DNA of 64,000 nucleotides from Oscillospiraceae bacterium. Its GTDB lineage: Bacteria; Bacillota; Clostridia; Oscillospirales; Ruminococcaceae. Positions 33,275 to 41,771 of the stretch are shown piece after piece (the first letter of the stretch is position 1; each line of letters begins with the position of its first letter). The position numbers were made by a program, and so were the translations under genes. The notes beneath the pieces were generated by a model. It saw only the letters and a program-made list of their open reading frames with translations. It searched no databases and was not told the origin of the DNA. The DNA lies in NCBI GenBank assembly GCA_025758045.1, contig CP107208.1, forward strand, positions 124,001 through 188,000, in the 5' to 3' direction.

Positions 33275-34171
33275 CTATTTTTTCTCAAACATCTGGCGGC
33301 GCACCGTGACACGCGGCCCACCGTGGGTGGGGCGGCAGAGGTAGCACTGCTTGTAGCTGGGGCGCAGGGCGGCCAGGGCATTGCGGGCGGCGGTCTCGTC
33401 GTCGAACACGCCAAATACGGCCGCACCGCTGCCGGTCATCTGGGCGGTCAGGGCACCATGCTCCCGCAGGGTGGCACAGATGGAAGGGGTCTCCACCGCG
33501 CCGGAGCAGTGCTCCAGCGCATTGCCCGCTGCAGCGCAGACGGCGCGCAGGTCCTCGGCGCGGATGGCCTGCTCCTGGGCTTCGCAGTCCGGGTGGACCG
33601 GGCTGCCCATCGTGTCATACCGGGCAAAGGCCTCGGGGGTGGAAACGCCCACGCTGGGCATTGCCACCACGAACCAGCAATCCGGGCAGGGCGGCAGGGC
33701 CTTCATCAGGTCGCCCACGCCGCGCACGCGGCAGGTGCCGCCCAGCAGTGCAAAGGGCACGTCAGCCCCAATGCCCGCGCCGATGGCGCACAGCTCGCTC
33801 ATCGAAAGATGGGCGTCGTACAGCTCGCTCAGGCCCACCAGCACACCGGCAGCGTCGGCACTGCCGCCCGCCATACCGGCGCGCACCGGCACCCGCTTGT
33901 AGATGGTCATGTCCACACCGGCCAAAAGCCCCGTGTAGCGGAAAAAGGCCACGGCGGCCTTGATGGCGGTGTTTTTATCGTTGACCGGCACAAAGCTGCC
34001 CGGCAGCGTCAGCGAAAGCGTATTGCTGCGGCGCAGTGTGATTTTTTCGTATAAATCGATGGTCTGCATGACCATGTCCAGGTCATGGTAGCCGTTGGGC
34101 AGCGTGCCCACCACGTCCAGCGAAAGGTTCAGCTTGGCCGGGGCCAGCACGGTTACGGAACGTTTTAACAT
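33275..34171 (-). CDS. ispE: 4-diphosphocytidyl-2-C-methyl-D-erythritol kinase (IspE)
   Basis: A 298-residue GHMP kinase of the MEP isoprenoid pathway; it phosphorylates CDP-methylerythritol. Visible motifs are VLAPAKLNLSLDVVGTLPNGYHDLDMVMQ (only its PAKLNLSLDV core needed), the GHMP glycine-rich loop VPVRAGMAGGSADAAGVLVG and the C-terminal QMTGSGAAVFGVF. The start at 34171 (MLKRSVTVLAP) matches the family's N-terminus and lies just after the aminotransferase stop at 34177; an in-frame ATG at 34189 overlaps that gene. Confidence 0.94.
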   Translation of the reverse strand: MLKRSVTVLAPAKLNLSLDVVGTLPNGYHDLDMVMQTIDLYEKITLRRSNTLSLTLPGSFVPVNDKNTAIKAAVAFFRYTGLLAGVDMTIYKRVPVRAGMAGGSADAAGVLVGLSELYDAHLSMSELCAIGAGIGADVPFALLGGTCRVRGVGDLMKALPPCPDCWFVVAMPSVGVSTPEAFARYDTMGSPVHPDCEAQEQAIRAEDLRAVCAAAGNALEHCSGAVETPSICATLREHGALTAQMTGSGAAVFGVFDDETAARNALAALRPSYKQCYLCRPTHGGPRVTVRRQMFEKK

Positions 34172-34176
34172 GGCGC

Positions 34177-35367
34177 TCACTTCTCCCATCCGTGTTCGTG
34201 CAAAAATTCGCGGATACGCTTCATCGCGGTCTGCAGGTGATCCACGCTGTAGGCGTAGCTGATGCGGGCGTAGCCTTCGCCCGATGCACCGAACGCGCTG
34301 CCGGGGATGATGGCAACTTCCTTTTCCCGCAGCAGCTGCTCGCAGAATTCGCTGCTGGTCAGGCCGCTGATCTGAATGGACGGAAAGACGTAAAACGCGC
34401 CCCGCGGCTCAAAGCAGGTCAGGCCCATATCGTTGAGTGATTTCACTACATAACGGCGGCGGCGGTTGTATTCGTCACGCATCATCTCGATCTGGTCGTC
34501 GCACTGGTGCAGCGCCGTGATGGCGGCGTACTGGCTGGTGGTGGGGGCCGACATGATGCAGCTCTGGTGAATTTTCGTCATCACCTTGATGAGCGGCGCA
34601 GGACCCGCAGCGTAGCCCAGCCGCCAGCCGGTCATGGCGTAGGATTTGGAGAAGCCGTTGACTACGATGGTGCGCTCGGCCATGCCGGGCAGCGAGGCAA
34701 TGGACACATGGCGGTCGAGGCCGTAGGTCAATTCGGAGTAGATTTCGTCCGACAATACGACAACGTTTGTCTCCCGCAGGACGGCGGCGATCTCCTCCAT
34801 CTCGGCGGCGCTCATCACAGCGCCGGTGGGGTTGTTGGGGTACGGGAAGATCAGCAACTTGGTCTTGGGCGTGATGGCGGCCCGCAGCTGGTCGGCAGTC
34901 AGGCGGAACTGATCCTCGGCGCGGGTGGCAATGTGCACCGGAACGCCGCCGGTCAGCTGGGTGATCGGCTCGTAGCAGACGAAGCAGGGCTCCGGGATGA
35001 CGACCTCATCCCCCGGCTGCACCAGGGCGCGGATGGTCAGGTCGATGGCCTCGCTGCCGCCGACGGTGACCAGGACATTTTCCTCTTTATAGTGCAGTTC
35101 AAACCGGCGGGCCAGGTAGTTGCAGATCTCGCTGCGCAGTTCTTTTAAGCCCGCGTTGGCGGTGTACTTGGTACGGCCCAGTTCCAGGCTGCGGATGCCG
35201 GCATCGCGCACGCTCCAGGGCGTTTTGAAGTCCGGCTCGCCCACACCCAGAGAGATGCAGTGGGGCATATCGGCTGCCAGGTCAAAGAACTTGCGGATGC
35301 CCGAGGGCCGCATGGATTTCGCGGCAGGCGCAAGCAGTTCATCGTAGTTGATCACAGGACGGTACAC
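34177..35367 (-). CDS. Class I/II pyridoxal-phosphate aminotransferase
   Basis: A 396-residue fold-type I aminotransferase (aspartate/aromatic type, PatA-like). Seen are SLGVGEPDFKTPWSVRDAG, YTANAGLKELR, the Asn and Asp of the cofactor site (YPNNPTGAVMS, VVLSDEIYSELTYG), the catalytic lysine in VNGFSKSYAMTGWRLGY and the substrate arginine region in GYARISYA. The start appears to be GTG at 35367, overlapping the Lrp gene by 16 bp. The Lrp partner suggests control by amino acid supply. Exact substrate is open. Confidence 0.92.
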   Translation of the reverse strand: MYRPVINYDELLAPAAKSMRPSGIRKFFDLAADMPHCISLGVGEPDFKTPWSVRDAGIRSLELGRTKYTANAGLKELRSEICNYLARRFELHYKEENVLVTVGGSEAIDLTIRALVQPGDEVVIPEPCFVCYEPITQLTGGVPVHIATRAEDQFRLTADQLRAAITPKTKLLIFPYPNNPTGAVMSAAEMEEIAAVLRETNVVVLSDEIYSELTYGLDRHVSIASLPGMAERTIVVNGFSKSYAMTGWRLGYAAGPAPLIKVMTKIHQSCIMSAPTTSQYAAITALHQCDDQIEMMRDEYNRRRRYVVKSLNDMGLTCFEPRGAFYVFPSIQISGLTSSEFCEQLLREKEVAIIPGSAFGASGEGYARISYAYSVDHLQTAMKRIREFLHEHGWEK

Positions 35368-35831
35368 TCTCTTTCATCGGGTTCTTCGGGCAGATACAGG
35401 CGGCCGCCGCGCTTGTAGGGGCGCAGCACAAAGCTGGTGGCGGTAGAGAGCACGTCGTCCAGCGGGGACAGGCGCTTGGCCACGAAGATGGCGATCTCCT
35501 GGAAGCTGCGGCCCTTGATGATGACCTGCAGGTCGTAGCTGCCGCTCATCAGCAGCACGGTGTCCACCTCGTCAAACTGGGCGATGGTCATGCCGATATC
35601 GTCAAAGCCGCGGGCTTTGTGGGGGGTCACGCGCAGCTCGATCACGGCCTCGACCAGGTTGACCCCGGCCTGCTCCCAGTCGATGAGGGTCTCGTAGCCG
35701 CGGATGTAGCCTTTTTCGGCGGCCTCATCCATCATGGCGGCGACCTCCGTGGGGGTCTTATCCAGCATGGCGGCAATATCCTCAATGGGCATACGGGCGT
35801 TTTTTTCCAAAATGCGAAGCAGTTCTTCCAT
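35352..35831 (-). CDS. Lrp/AsnC-family transcriptional regulator
   Basis: A 159-residue regulator with an N-terminal helix-turn-helix (LLRILEKNARMPIEDIAAML, PTEVAAMMDEAAEKGYIRGY) and a C-terminal RAM ligand-binding domain (VNLVEAVIELRVTPHKARGF, VDTVLLMSGSYDLQVIIKG). Lrp proteins form octamers that sense amino acids. It overlaps the aminotransferase gene, so it probably regulates that gene and itself. GAGGTGT precedes the ATG. Confidence 0.93.
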   Translation of the reverse strand: MEELLRILEKNARMPIEDIAAMLDKTPTEVAAMMDEAAEKGYIRGYETLIDWEQAGVNLVEAVIELRVTPHKARGFDDIGMTIAQFDEVDTVLLMSGSYDLQVIIKGRSFQEIAIFVAKRLSPLDDVLSTATSFVLRPYKRGGRLYLPEEPDERECTVL

Positions 35832-35867
35832 AATGATACACCTCTACAATCGTGCTATATACAGATG

Positions 35868-35897
35868 ATTATAGCATAGATGGAGTGGAAATGCCAA
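35868..35897 (-). promoter_or_regulatory. Sigma-A promoter of the lrp-aminotransferase-ispE unit
   Basis: Minus strand TTGGCA, 18-bp spacer, TATAAT, about 30 bases before the lrp ribosome binding site. Confidence 0.75.
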
Positions 35898-35912
35898 GAA
35901 TTTTTCATCGCC

Positions 35913-35954
35913 CCCAAAACAAAAGAGCATGTACCCCAAAAGGCACATGCTCTT
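35913..35954 (-). terminator. Terminator of the gene at 35959-36885
   Basis: Minus strand stem AAGAGCATGT / ACATGCTCTT (extended by GCC/GGG pairs) followed by TTGTTTTGGGGG. Confidence 0.8.
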
Positions 35955-35958
35955 GAAA

Positions 35959-36885
35959 TTATTCGGCGGCCGATTCGCTGTCAGCGCTGTCTTCCCCGCC
36001 GTCCTCGGCCGGGGCATCCTCGCTGTCGGCGGAGGTGTACTCCTCCGCGCTCGTGTCCGAAGCGGCATCGTCGTTCAGCACGGTGCTGGTGTCGGCCATG
36101 GCGTTGCCCAGCTGGTCTTCCACCATGCTCTGGGCATCCTGCGGTACATTGGCCGTGGGGGCCGGGGTGGCAGTGGCTTCGGGTTTCATCTCACTCTCCT
36201 GCAGGGCGCTCAGGTACCATTCGTGGTTGCTGCCCTGGGTGAAGACGTAATCCATATACTTGGTGGGGGTGGTGGGCGCGGTCAGTGAAAGCTCCCCGTT
36301 GGAGGAACTGTTCGTGGCGGTGGGAATGTAACCCACGGTCACATACTGCTTGCCGTCCGCTTTCCAGATCTTCTCTACTTCCGGCGTGTACTGCGCCACC
36401 GAGCTGGTGACGGGCACCAGGTAGCCCTGCTTTTCCTCGTCATACTGATAAGAAAATACGTCGGTGCTGAAACTGCCGTCGCCCACGGTGTAATCCGGCC
36501 CCAGCAGGTTGGCAATGTAGGTGTCGATCTCCAGCTTGGGGATGATGGCCGAGCCGGTGTCGGGGTCACGCTCGTACTGATCCAGGCTGCCGCCGCTGTT
36601 CTGCACCTGATAGACGGTGCCCCAGATGGCGGCCTGCTTGAAAACGCCGGGGTCTACGCTGGATACATCGCTGAAAGCCAGCGGGTCCAGCATGACCATA
36701 CCGAACAGGCGGTCCTCGTAGGCTTTGCGGCGGTCGGAATCATCCAGCACGCTGCGCAGCAGGCTGACCACCCAGCCAAACACGGTGAAAAGACCAATGA
36801 CAGCTAGCAGCAGCGCTACGCCGCCTACGATCTGCCGTGCCAGACGGCGGTTATTGCGGATATGTTCTTCTTTGTAATTTGCCAT
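35959..36885 (-). CDS. Hypothetical membrane-anchored protein
   Basis: A 308-residue protein I do not recognise. A basic cytoplasmic N-terminus (YKEEHIRNNRRLARQ) leads into one transmembrane helix (IVGGVALLLAVIGLFTVFGW), then an extracytoplasmic domain with FGMVMLDPLAFSDVSSVDPG, KLEIDTYIANLLGPDYTV and a strand-rich region to about residue 230, and an acidic, low-complexity tail of about 75 residues (many Ala, Asp, Ser, Glu). It is 46 bases downstream of rfbB on the same strand and ends at a strong terminator, so it may be the last gene of the rhamnose operon. Confidence 0.8.
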   Translation of the reverse strand: MANYKEEHIRNNRRLARQIVGGVALLLAVIGLFTVFGWVVSLLRSVLDDSDRRKAYEDRLFGMVMLDPLAFSDVSSVDPGVFKQAAIWGTVYQVQNSGGSLDQYERDPDTGSAIIPKLEIDTYIANLLGPDYTVGDGSFSTDVFSYQYDEEKQGYLVPVTSSVAQYTPEVEKIWKADGKQYVTVGYIPTATNSSSNGELSLTAPTTPTKYMDYVFTQGSNHEWYLSALQESEMKPEATATPAPTANVPQDAQSMVEDQLGNAMADTSTVLNDDAASDTSAEEYTSADSEDAPAEDGGEDSADSESAAE

Positions 36886-36931
36886 TTCGGATTAGGTGCT
36901 CCTTTGGGAGAATGAGAAATGCACAGCGCAA

Positions 36932-37996
36932 TTACTTGTTTTTGTACATCTGCTCGTAGTATTTCTGGTAGTCGCCGCTGGTGACGTGGGCCATCCAGTC
37001 GGGGTGTGCCAGGTACCAGTCAATGGTCAGCACGATGCCCTTCTCAAACGGGGTCTCGGGGTACCAACCCAGATCTTCCTTGATTTTGGTGGGGTCGATG
37101 CCGTAACGGCGGTCGTGGCCCAGACGGTCGGCCACGTGGGTGATGAGCTCCTCGCTGATGCCCTTGTCCTTCAGACGGTCATGCAGCTGGGCGATGACCG
37201 TCTTGACGATGAAGATGTTGGGGCGCTCGTTGTGGCCGCCCACATTGTAGACCTCGCCGTCCTTGCCGCCGTTGGCGACCATGTCGATGGCCTTGCAGTG
37301 ATCCATAACGTACAGCCAGTCGCGGATCTGCATGCCGTCGCCGTAAACGGGCAGCTGCTTGTGCTGCTTGGCGTTGTTGATGAGCAGCGGGATCAGCTTC
37401 TCGGGGAACTGATAGGGACCGTAGTTGTTGGAGCAGCGGGTGATGTTCATCGGCATGCCATAGGTATCGTGGAATGCCTTGACGAACATGTCGGCGCTGG
37501 CCTTGGAGGCAGAGTACGGGCTGTGGGGGCACAGCGGGGTGGTTTCCATGAAGTAACCTTCGGCACCCAGGGCGCCGTAGACTTCGTCGGTAGAGACCTG
37601 CAGATACTTCTTGCCCTCTTTCCAGGTCTTGGCGGCGGCGTCATACCAGGCGTCCTTGCAGCACTGCAGCAGGTTCACGGTGCCCAGCACGTTGCTCTCG
37701 ACGAAGATCTCGGGGTTCTTGATGCTGCGGTCAACGTGGCTCTCGGCGGCAAAGTTGATGACATAATCGGGGTCATACTTGGCGATCAGGTCGGTGACCA
37801 GGGCTTTGTCGCAGATGTCGCCCTGCACGAAGATGTGGCGGGCGTCGCCCTCGATGTCCTGCAGGTTCTCCAGGTTGCCGGCGTAGGTCAGTTTGTCCAG
37901 ATTGATGAGGCGGATGTCCTCGTACTTCTCCAGCATGTAATGCACAAAGTTGGAGCCGATGAAACCGGCACAGCCGGTAACAAGATAGGTTTTCAT
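36932..37996 (-). CDS. rfbB: dTDP-glucose 4,6-dehydratase (RfbB/RmlB)
   Basis: A 354-residue extended short-chain dehydrogenase. The NAD-binding TGCAGFIGSNFVHYML is at the N-terminus; the catalytic set appears as STDEVYGALG (Thr-Asp-Glu) and YSASKASAD (Tyr-xxx-Lys); substrate motifs are RCSNNYGPYQFPEKLIPL and GDGMQIRDWLYV. It makes dTDP-4-keto-6-deoxyglucose, second step to dTDP-L-rhamnose. Starts 3 bases after rfbD ends. Confidence 0.96.
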   Translation of the reverse strand: MKTYLVTGCAGFIGSNFVHYMLEKYEDIRLINLDKLTYAGNLENLQDIEGDARHIFVQGDICDKALVTDLIAKYDPDYVINFAAESHVDRSIKNPEIFVESNVLGTVNLLQCCKDAWYDAAAKTWKEGKKYLQVSTDEVYGALGAEGYFMETTPLCPHSPYSASKASADMFVKAFHDTYGMPMNITRCSNNYGPYQFPEKLIPLLINNAKQHKQLPVYGDGMQIRDWLYVMDHCKAIDMVANGGKDGEVYNVGGHNERPNIFIVKTVIAQLHDRLKDKGISEELITHVADRLGHDRRYGIDPTKIKEDLGWYPETPFEKGIVLTIDWYLAHPDWMAHVTSGDYQKYYEQMYKNK

Positions 37997-37999
37997 AAT

Positions 38000-38905
38000 T
38001 TATAATTCTCCGTTCCAGTTTGCAAAGAAATCGTGTAAGGCATCCTGCCAGTCGCGCATCTCGTCGCCGACGGTGCAGCGCAGCATGCGGTTCTCCAGGG
38101 CGCTCCAGGCGGGGCGGCTGGCGCTGGCGGGGTTGGCAGCGGCGTACTCGGCGCTGGTGCAGGGGTTCACCTTGCAGGGCAGGCCGGCTTCCTTCATGAT
38201 GGCGGAAGCAAAATCATACCAGCTGCAGATGCCGTTGCCAGTGCAGTGGTAGATGCCGTAATCGTGGCTGACGGCCAGCTTGAGGATGTGGTAGGCCAGG
38301 TCCACCGCGTTGGTGGGGTTGCCCAGCTGGTCATTGACAACGGTGATCTCGTCGTGGGTTTTGCCCAGGCGGACCATGGTCTTGACAAAGTTTTTTCCAT
38401 AGTAGCTGTACAGCCAGGCGGTGCGCACGATGAAATGGCGGCGGCAGAACCGCTCGACATACTGCTCGCCCAGCAGCTTGGTCTGGCCGTAGGCCGAGAT
38501 AGGCGCGGGCACGGCGCACTCGTCCAGGGCGATGCCGCCGTTGGCGACACCGGGGAACACATAGTCCGTAGAAATATGGATCAGGCGGGCGTTGACCTTC
38601 TCACAGGCCAAGGCCAGGTTGCGGGGTCCCAGAGCGTTGACCTTGTAGGCCGCATCGCGGGAGATCTCGCAGCCGTCCACATTGGTGAAAGCCGCGCAGT
38701 TAATGACAGTCTCAGGCTGGTGGCGGCGGATATAGTTGATGGTCGCTTCACGGTCGGTGATGTCCAGTTCATCCACATCCACGGGGATGATGGTGGCCTT
38801 GCGCAGCCGCTCCGGCAGCGGGCCGAGGACGCAGCTCTCGGCAGCCAGCTGCTTTTGCAGCTCGGTACCCAGCTGGCCGCGGCAGCCGGTAATTAAAATC
38901 TTCAT
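38000..38905 (-). CDS. rfbD: dTDP-4-dehydrorhamnose reductase (RfbD/RmlD)
   Basis: A 301-residue NADPH-dependent reductase forming dTDP-L-rhamnose. It shows the Rossmann GCRGQLGTELQKQL, VINCAAFTNVDGCE, HISTDYVFPG (catalytic Thr), and the YGQTKLLGEQ Tyr-xxx-Lys. Located between rfbA (21 bases) and rfbB (3 bases). The epimerase gene rfbC that acts before it is absent here. Confidence 0.95.
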   Translation of the reverse strand: MKILITGCRGQLGTELQKQLAAESCVLGPLPERLRKATIIPVDVDELDITDREATINYIRRHQPETVINCAAFTNVDGCEISRDAAYKVNALGPRNLALACEKVNARLIHISTDYVFPGVANGGIALDECAVPAPISAYGQTKLLGEQYVERFCRRHFIVRTAWLYSYYGKNFVKTMVRLGKTHDEITVVNDQLGNPTNAVDLAYHILKLAVSHDYGIYHCTGNGICSWYDFASAIMKEAGLPCKVNPCTSAEYAAANPASASRPAWSALENRMLRCTVGDEMRDWQDALHDFFANWNGEL

Positions 38906-38926
38906 GATAACTCCCCTGTTCTGCGC

Positions 38927-39811
38927 TTAGTACTGCAGCTTGTCGTCGGCCACGTTCTTCAGGTGCTGGCCGTAGGGGCTCTTGCCGTAACGGGCGGCGC
39001 TTTCCAGCAGTTTCTCCTTGGTGATCCAGCCGTACTTGTAGGCGATCTCCTCGGGAGCCGAGATTTTAATGCCCTGGCGCTGCTCGACGGTCTGCACAAA
39101 GGTGGCAGCTTCCACCAGAGAGTCCATCGTGCCGGTGTCCAGCCAGGCGTAGCCACGGCCCAGCAGCTGCACATCCAGCTTGCCCTCGTCCAGGTACATC
39201 TGGTTCAGGGTGGTGATCTCCAGTTCGCCGCGGGCGCTGGGCTTGACCTGCTTGGCCATCTTGACGACGTCCTTGTTGTAGAAATACAGGCCGGTGACGG
39301 CGTAGTTGCTCTTGGGTTCGGCGGGCTTTTCCTCGATAGAGGTGGCATGGCCGTCCTTGTCAAAGGCGACAACGCCGAAACGCTCGGGGTCGTTGACAAA
39401 GTAGCCGAACACGGTGCTGCGGCCGGCGGCGGCGTTGGCTGCAGCGCCCTTGAGCCGCTTGGAGAAACCGGCACCGTAGAAGATGTTGTCGCCCAAAACC
39501 ATGGCGCAGCAGTCGTCGCCGATGAACTCCTCGCCCAAAATGAACGCCTGTGCCAGGCCGTCCGGGCTGGGCTGCACCTTGTACTGCAGGTGTAGGCCGT
39601 ACTGGCTGCCGTCCCCCAGCAGGGCCTCAAAACGCGGGGTGTCGGTGGGGGTGGAGATGATCAGGATGTCCTGGATGCCGGCCAGCATCAGGGTGGACAA
39701 CGGGTAGTAGATCATCGGTTTGTCGTAAACGGGCAGCAGCTGCTTGGAGGTGACCATCGTCAGCGGGTAAAGTCGGGTGCCGGCGCCGCCGGCAAGGATA
39801 ATACCTTTCAT
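38927..39811 (-). CDS. rfbA: Glucose-1-phosphate thymidylyltransferase (RfbA/RmlA)
   Basis: A 294-residue nucleotidyltransferase that joins dTTP and glucose-1-phosphate. The N-terminal signature [33 protein letters not shown] and VLGDNIFYG are all present, and the length is standard. First gene of rfbA-rfbD-rfbB behind a sigma-A promoter. Confidence 0.96.
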   Translation of the reverse strand: MKGIILAGGAGTRLYPLTMVTSKQLLPVYDKPMIYYPLSTLMLAGIQDILIISTPTDTPRFEALLGDGSQYGLHLQYKVQPSPDGLAQAFILGEEFIGDDCCAMVLGDNIFYGAGFSKRLKGAAANAAAGRSTVFGYFVNDPERFGVVAFDKDGHATSIEEKPAEPKSNYAVTGLYFYNKDVVKMAKQVKPSARGELEITTLNQMYLDEGKLDVQLLGRGYAWLDTGTMDSLVEAATFVQTVEQRQGIKISAPEEIAYKYGWITKEKLLESAARYGKSPYGQHLKNVADDKLQY

Positions 39812-39902
39812 CGTTACAACTCCTTATTTTATATTCCGTGCGCGCCGCCCATCCCACGGGGGCAGATCCCCCTGGGGCATAATCTCGCACAATAGTAGAG
39901 TT

Positions 39903-39931
39903 ATTATAACGCATTTACGCCCCGGGCGCAA
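39903..39931 (-). promoter_or_regulatory. Sigma-A promoter of rfbA-rfbD-rfbB
   Basis: Minus strand TTGCGC, 17-bp spacer, TATAAT; leader of about 85 nt. Confidence 0.75.
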
Positions 39932-40005
39932 GGGGCAAATCTTGCCGGAAACTGCGCCCGGCGGCTGGATTTTGTTGCCAATTTGTTACCTTTTTGTGAC
40001 GATTG

Positions 40006-40034
40006 CTTGACGTAAAGGGCGCTGTGTGGTACAA
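40006..40034 (+). promoter_or_regulatory. Sigma-A promoter of the sorting-signal protein gene
   Basis: TTGACG, 17-bp spacer, TACAAT, divergent from the rfb promoter. The leader is about 90 nt. Confidence 0.78.
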
Positions 40035-40129
40035 TGTACAAAGCGTAAATGTTAATGGCGCGTATCTCTGCGCATTTTTATAGCCGATCCTCGGCCTTTG
40101 TACTTTGAATTTAAGGAGGCGTTTTCGCG

Positions 40130-40459
40130 TTGAAACGCTTTTTATGCGCTGCATTTTTTATGGCGCTTGTCGTTTTATTTGCTGCCTGCGGCGCGCTGAA
40201 CAGCAGCACCGCGGCCAGTGCCGCCACGGCGACCCCCACCAGTTCTACCTCCCGCACCCAGAAAAGTGAGCCGGTGCAGGTGAAGGAAAACCCCGCCAAG
40301 GTGGATGTGGTCGGTGAGCAGGCCGCGACAGCCCCCACGGCTACCGCAGCCCCCGCCCAGACCCCCGCGACCGGGGATTTCCCGGTGATGTATCTGACAG
40401 GTGTGATCGGGCTGATCCTGATCTGTTCGGCCGGACTTTTAATGCTTCGTAAAATATAA
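40130..40459 (+). CDS. Small surface protein with lipobox-like N-terminus and PATGD sorting signal
   Basis: A 109-residue secreted protein. The N-terminus is a signal peptide ending LFAAC (Cys20), which fits the lipobox pattern although Phe at -3 is unusual. A Ser/Thr/Ala-rich disordered middle follows. The C-terminus has PATGD (79-83), a hydrophobic helix (YLTGVIGLILICSAGLLML) and the basic tail RKI: a sortase sorting signal. The start is TTG at 40130, ten bases after AAGGAGG; there is no ATG before residue 11. The next gene on the strand is a class B sortase, its probable processing enzyme. Confidence 0.82.
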   Translation: MKRFLCAAFFMALVVLFAACGALNSSTAASAATATPTSSTSRTQKSEPVQVKENPAKVDVVGEQAATAPTATAAPAQTPATGDFPVMYLTGVIGLILICSAGLLMLRKI

Positions 40460-40465
40460 GCGGAC

Positions 40466-40489
40466 AACGCCCTGCGGGGCGTTTTTTTG
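40466..40489 (+). terminator. Terminator of the sorting-signal protein gene
   Basis: AACGCCC-TGCG-GGGCGTT followed by TTTTTG. Confidence 0.9.
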
Positions 40490-40493
40490 TTAT

Positions 40494-40665
40494 GGCAACA
40501 CCGCACAATTCCCGCCTTACGGCTTAAGCACCGCTTCGGCGGCTGCGGCACGGCATCTGCGTTGCCAAAATGCTCGATAATACACAAAGTATTATCTGCG
40601 CTTTTGGCTTAGCAGCTGCCGCACCTCGCTCGCCGTATCGGCACTTAGAATTGTGCGGTATTGCC
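40494..40665. mobile_element. MITE-like element with 18-bp terminal inverted repeats
   Basis: A 172-bp non-coding element. Ends are GGCAACACCGCACAATTC (left) and GAATTGTGCGGTATTGCC (right), inverted repeats with one mismatch, flanked on both sides by TTAT (40490-40493 and 40666-40669), a likely 4-bp target duplication. No transposase is encoded, so mobility would depend on another element. Confidence 0.85.
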
Positions 40666-40740
40666 TTATACTTAAGCGTAGGTATCGTCGGCGTATGTCC
40701 GCCGAGGACGATGGATTTTAAACGGAGAGGAGGCAAAGCT

Positions 40741-41691
40741 ATGCCGCGGCATTACCGCAAACTGCGGGGCAACTCGGCCTATTATCCCTTTGCGGCGCGC
40801 ACCGGCATGCGGGCCCGCCAGCGGCGGGAGGTCCGCGCCCTGCGCATCGCCGGTACGGTGCTGCTGGGGGCGGCTGCTGCTTTGCTTCTGCGCCAGACTG
40901 TAGGCCGCGGCGGCCAGCCGGAAGCTCCGGTGCAGCCTGTTCCCTCCCCTGCGCTGGTGGAAACGGCAGAAAACGCCCGCGGCAGCAGCATCACGGTGCA
41001 GCCGGTGGCTGCCACCCGCGACGCCCTGGCCGCCACACTGGATGCCGACGATGCCGCTCACGCCACCCCGGCTCCGGCAGCCCCGGCTGCCCACATCCAG
41101 GAGGTACTGCCTGCCTACCGCGACCTCTACGAGCAGAACCCCGACCTCATCGGATGGCTGACCATCGACGGCACTGACATCGACCTGCCCGTGGTGCAGA
41201 CCCCCGGCAACAATGAGTACTACCTGCGCCGCGGCTTTGACCGGCTTTACGCCACCGGCGGCACGCTGTTCATGGACGAGCACTGCTCCATCGATCCCGA
41301 CGCCCCCACCGCCAACTGGCTGATCTACGGCCATAACATGGTGGACGGTTCGATGTTCGGCCAACTGACCCGTTACCGCAGCGAGGATTTTTACAAAGCA
41401 CACACCACCTTTACCTTTAACACGATCTACGAGACGGCAGCCTGGCAGGTAGTGGCCGCGCTGGATACGACCCTGGGCGCGGATGAACTGCCCTACTACA
41501 CCTTTTTTGATGCGGATACCAAGCTGGAGTGGCAGCAGCGCGTGGACGCCATCACAGCGCTGTCCCTCTATGATACCGGCGTGACGCCGGCATATGGCCA
41601 GCAATTGCTGGTGCTTTCCACCTGCGGTACCTCCTCGCCCGCCGCTAAGACCCGCTTTGCCCTGCTGGCAGTGCGGTGCTGCGAAAACTGA
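40741..41691 (+). CDS. Class B sortase
   Basis: A 316-residue membrane-bound transpeptidase. A very basic N-terminus is followed by one transmembrane helix (IAGTVLLGAAAALLL, about residues 36-50), a Pro/Ala-rich spacer and the sortase domain starting PAYRDLYEQNPDLIGWLTID, with DLPVVQTPGNNEYYL as in SrtB. The catalytic residues are His198 (YGHNM), Cys295 (LSTCGTSS) and Arg305 (AAKTRFAL). AGGAGGC precedes the ATG. It presumably anchors the PATGD protein encoded just upstream, and perhaps others, to the wall. Confidence 0.92.
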   Translation: MPRHYRKLRGNSAYYPFAARTGMRARQRREVRALRIAGTVLLGAAAALLLRQTVGRGGQPEAPVQPVPSPALVETAENARGSSITVQPVAATRDALAATLDADDAAHATPAPAAPAAHIQEVLPAYRDLYEQNPDLIGWLTIDGTDIDLPVVQTPGNNEYYLRRGFDRLYATGGTLFMDEHCSIDPDAPTANWLIYGHNMVDGSMFGQLTRYRSEDFYKAHTTFTFNTIYETAAWQVVAALDTTLGADELPYYTFFDADTKLEWQQRVDAITALSLYDTGVTPAYGQQLLVLSTCGTSSPAAKTRFALLAVRCCEN

Positions 41692-41699
41692 TTTTGCAC

Positions 41700-41728
41700 T
41701 TGCATTTTATAAAAGAATCGTCTATGAT
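41700..41728 (+). promoter_or_regulatory. Promoter of the YdbC-like and HD-domain genes
   Basis: TTGCAT, 17-bp spacer, TATGAT, about 40 bases before the start codon. Confidence 0.65.
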
Positions 41729-41771
41729 GGTGCATGAACTATTTTAGTCAAAAAAGGAGCCTGTACAAACT

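Noticed and set aside
40524..40736. Small frame inside the MITE (minus strand)
   Set aside because: No ribosome binding site and low similarity to any protein type; arises from the element's inverted structure.
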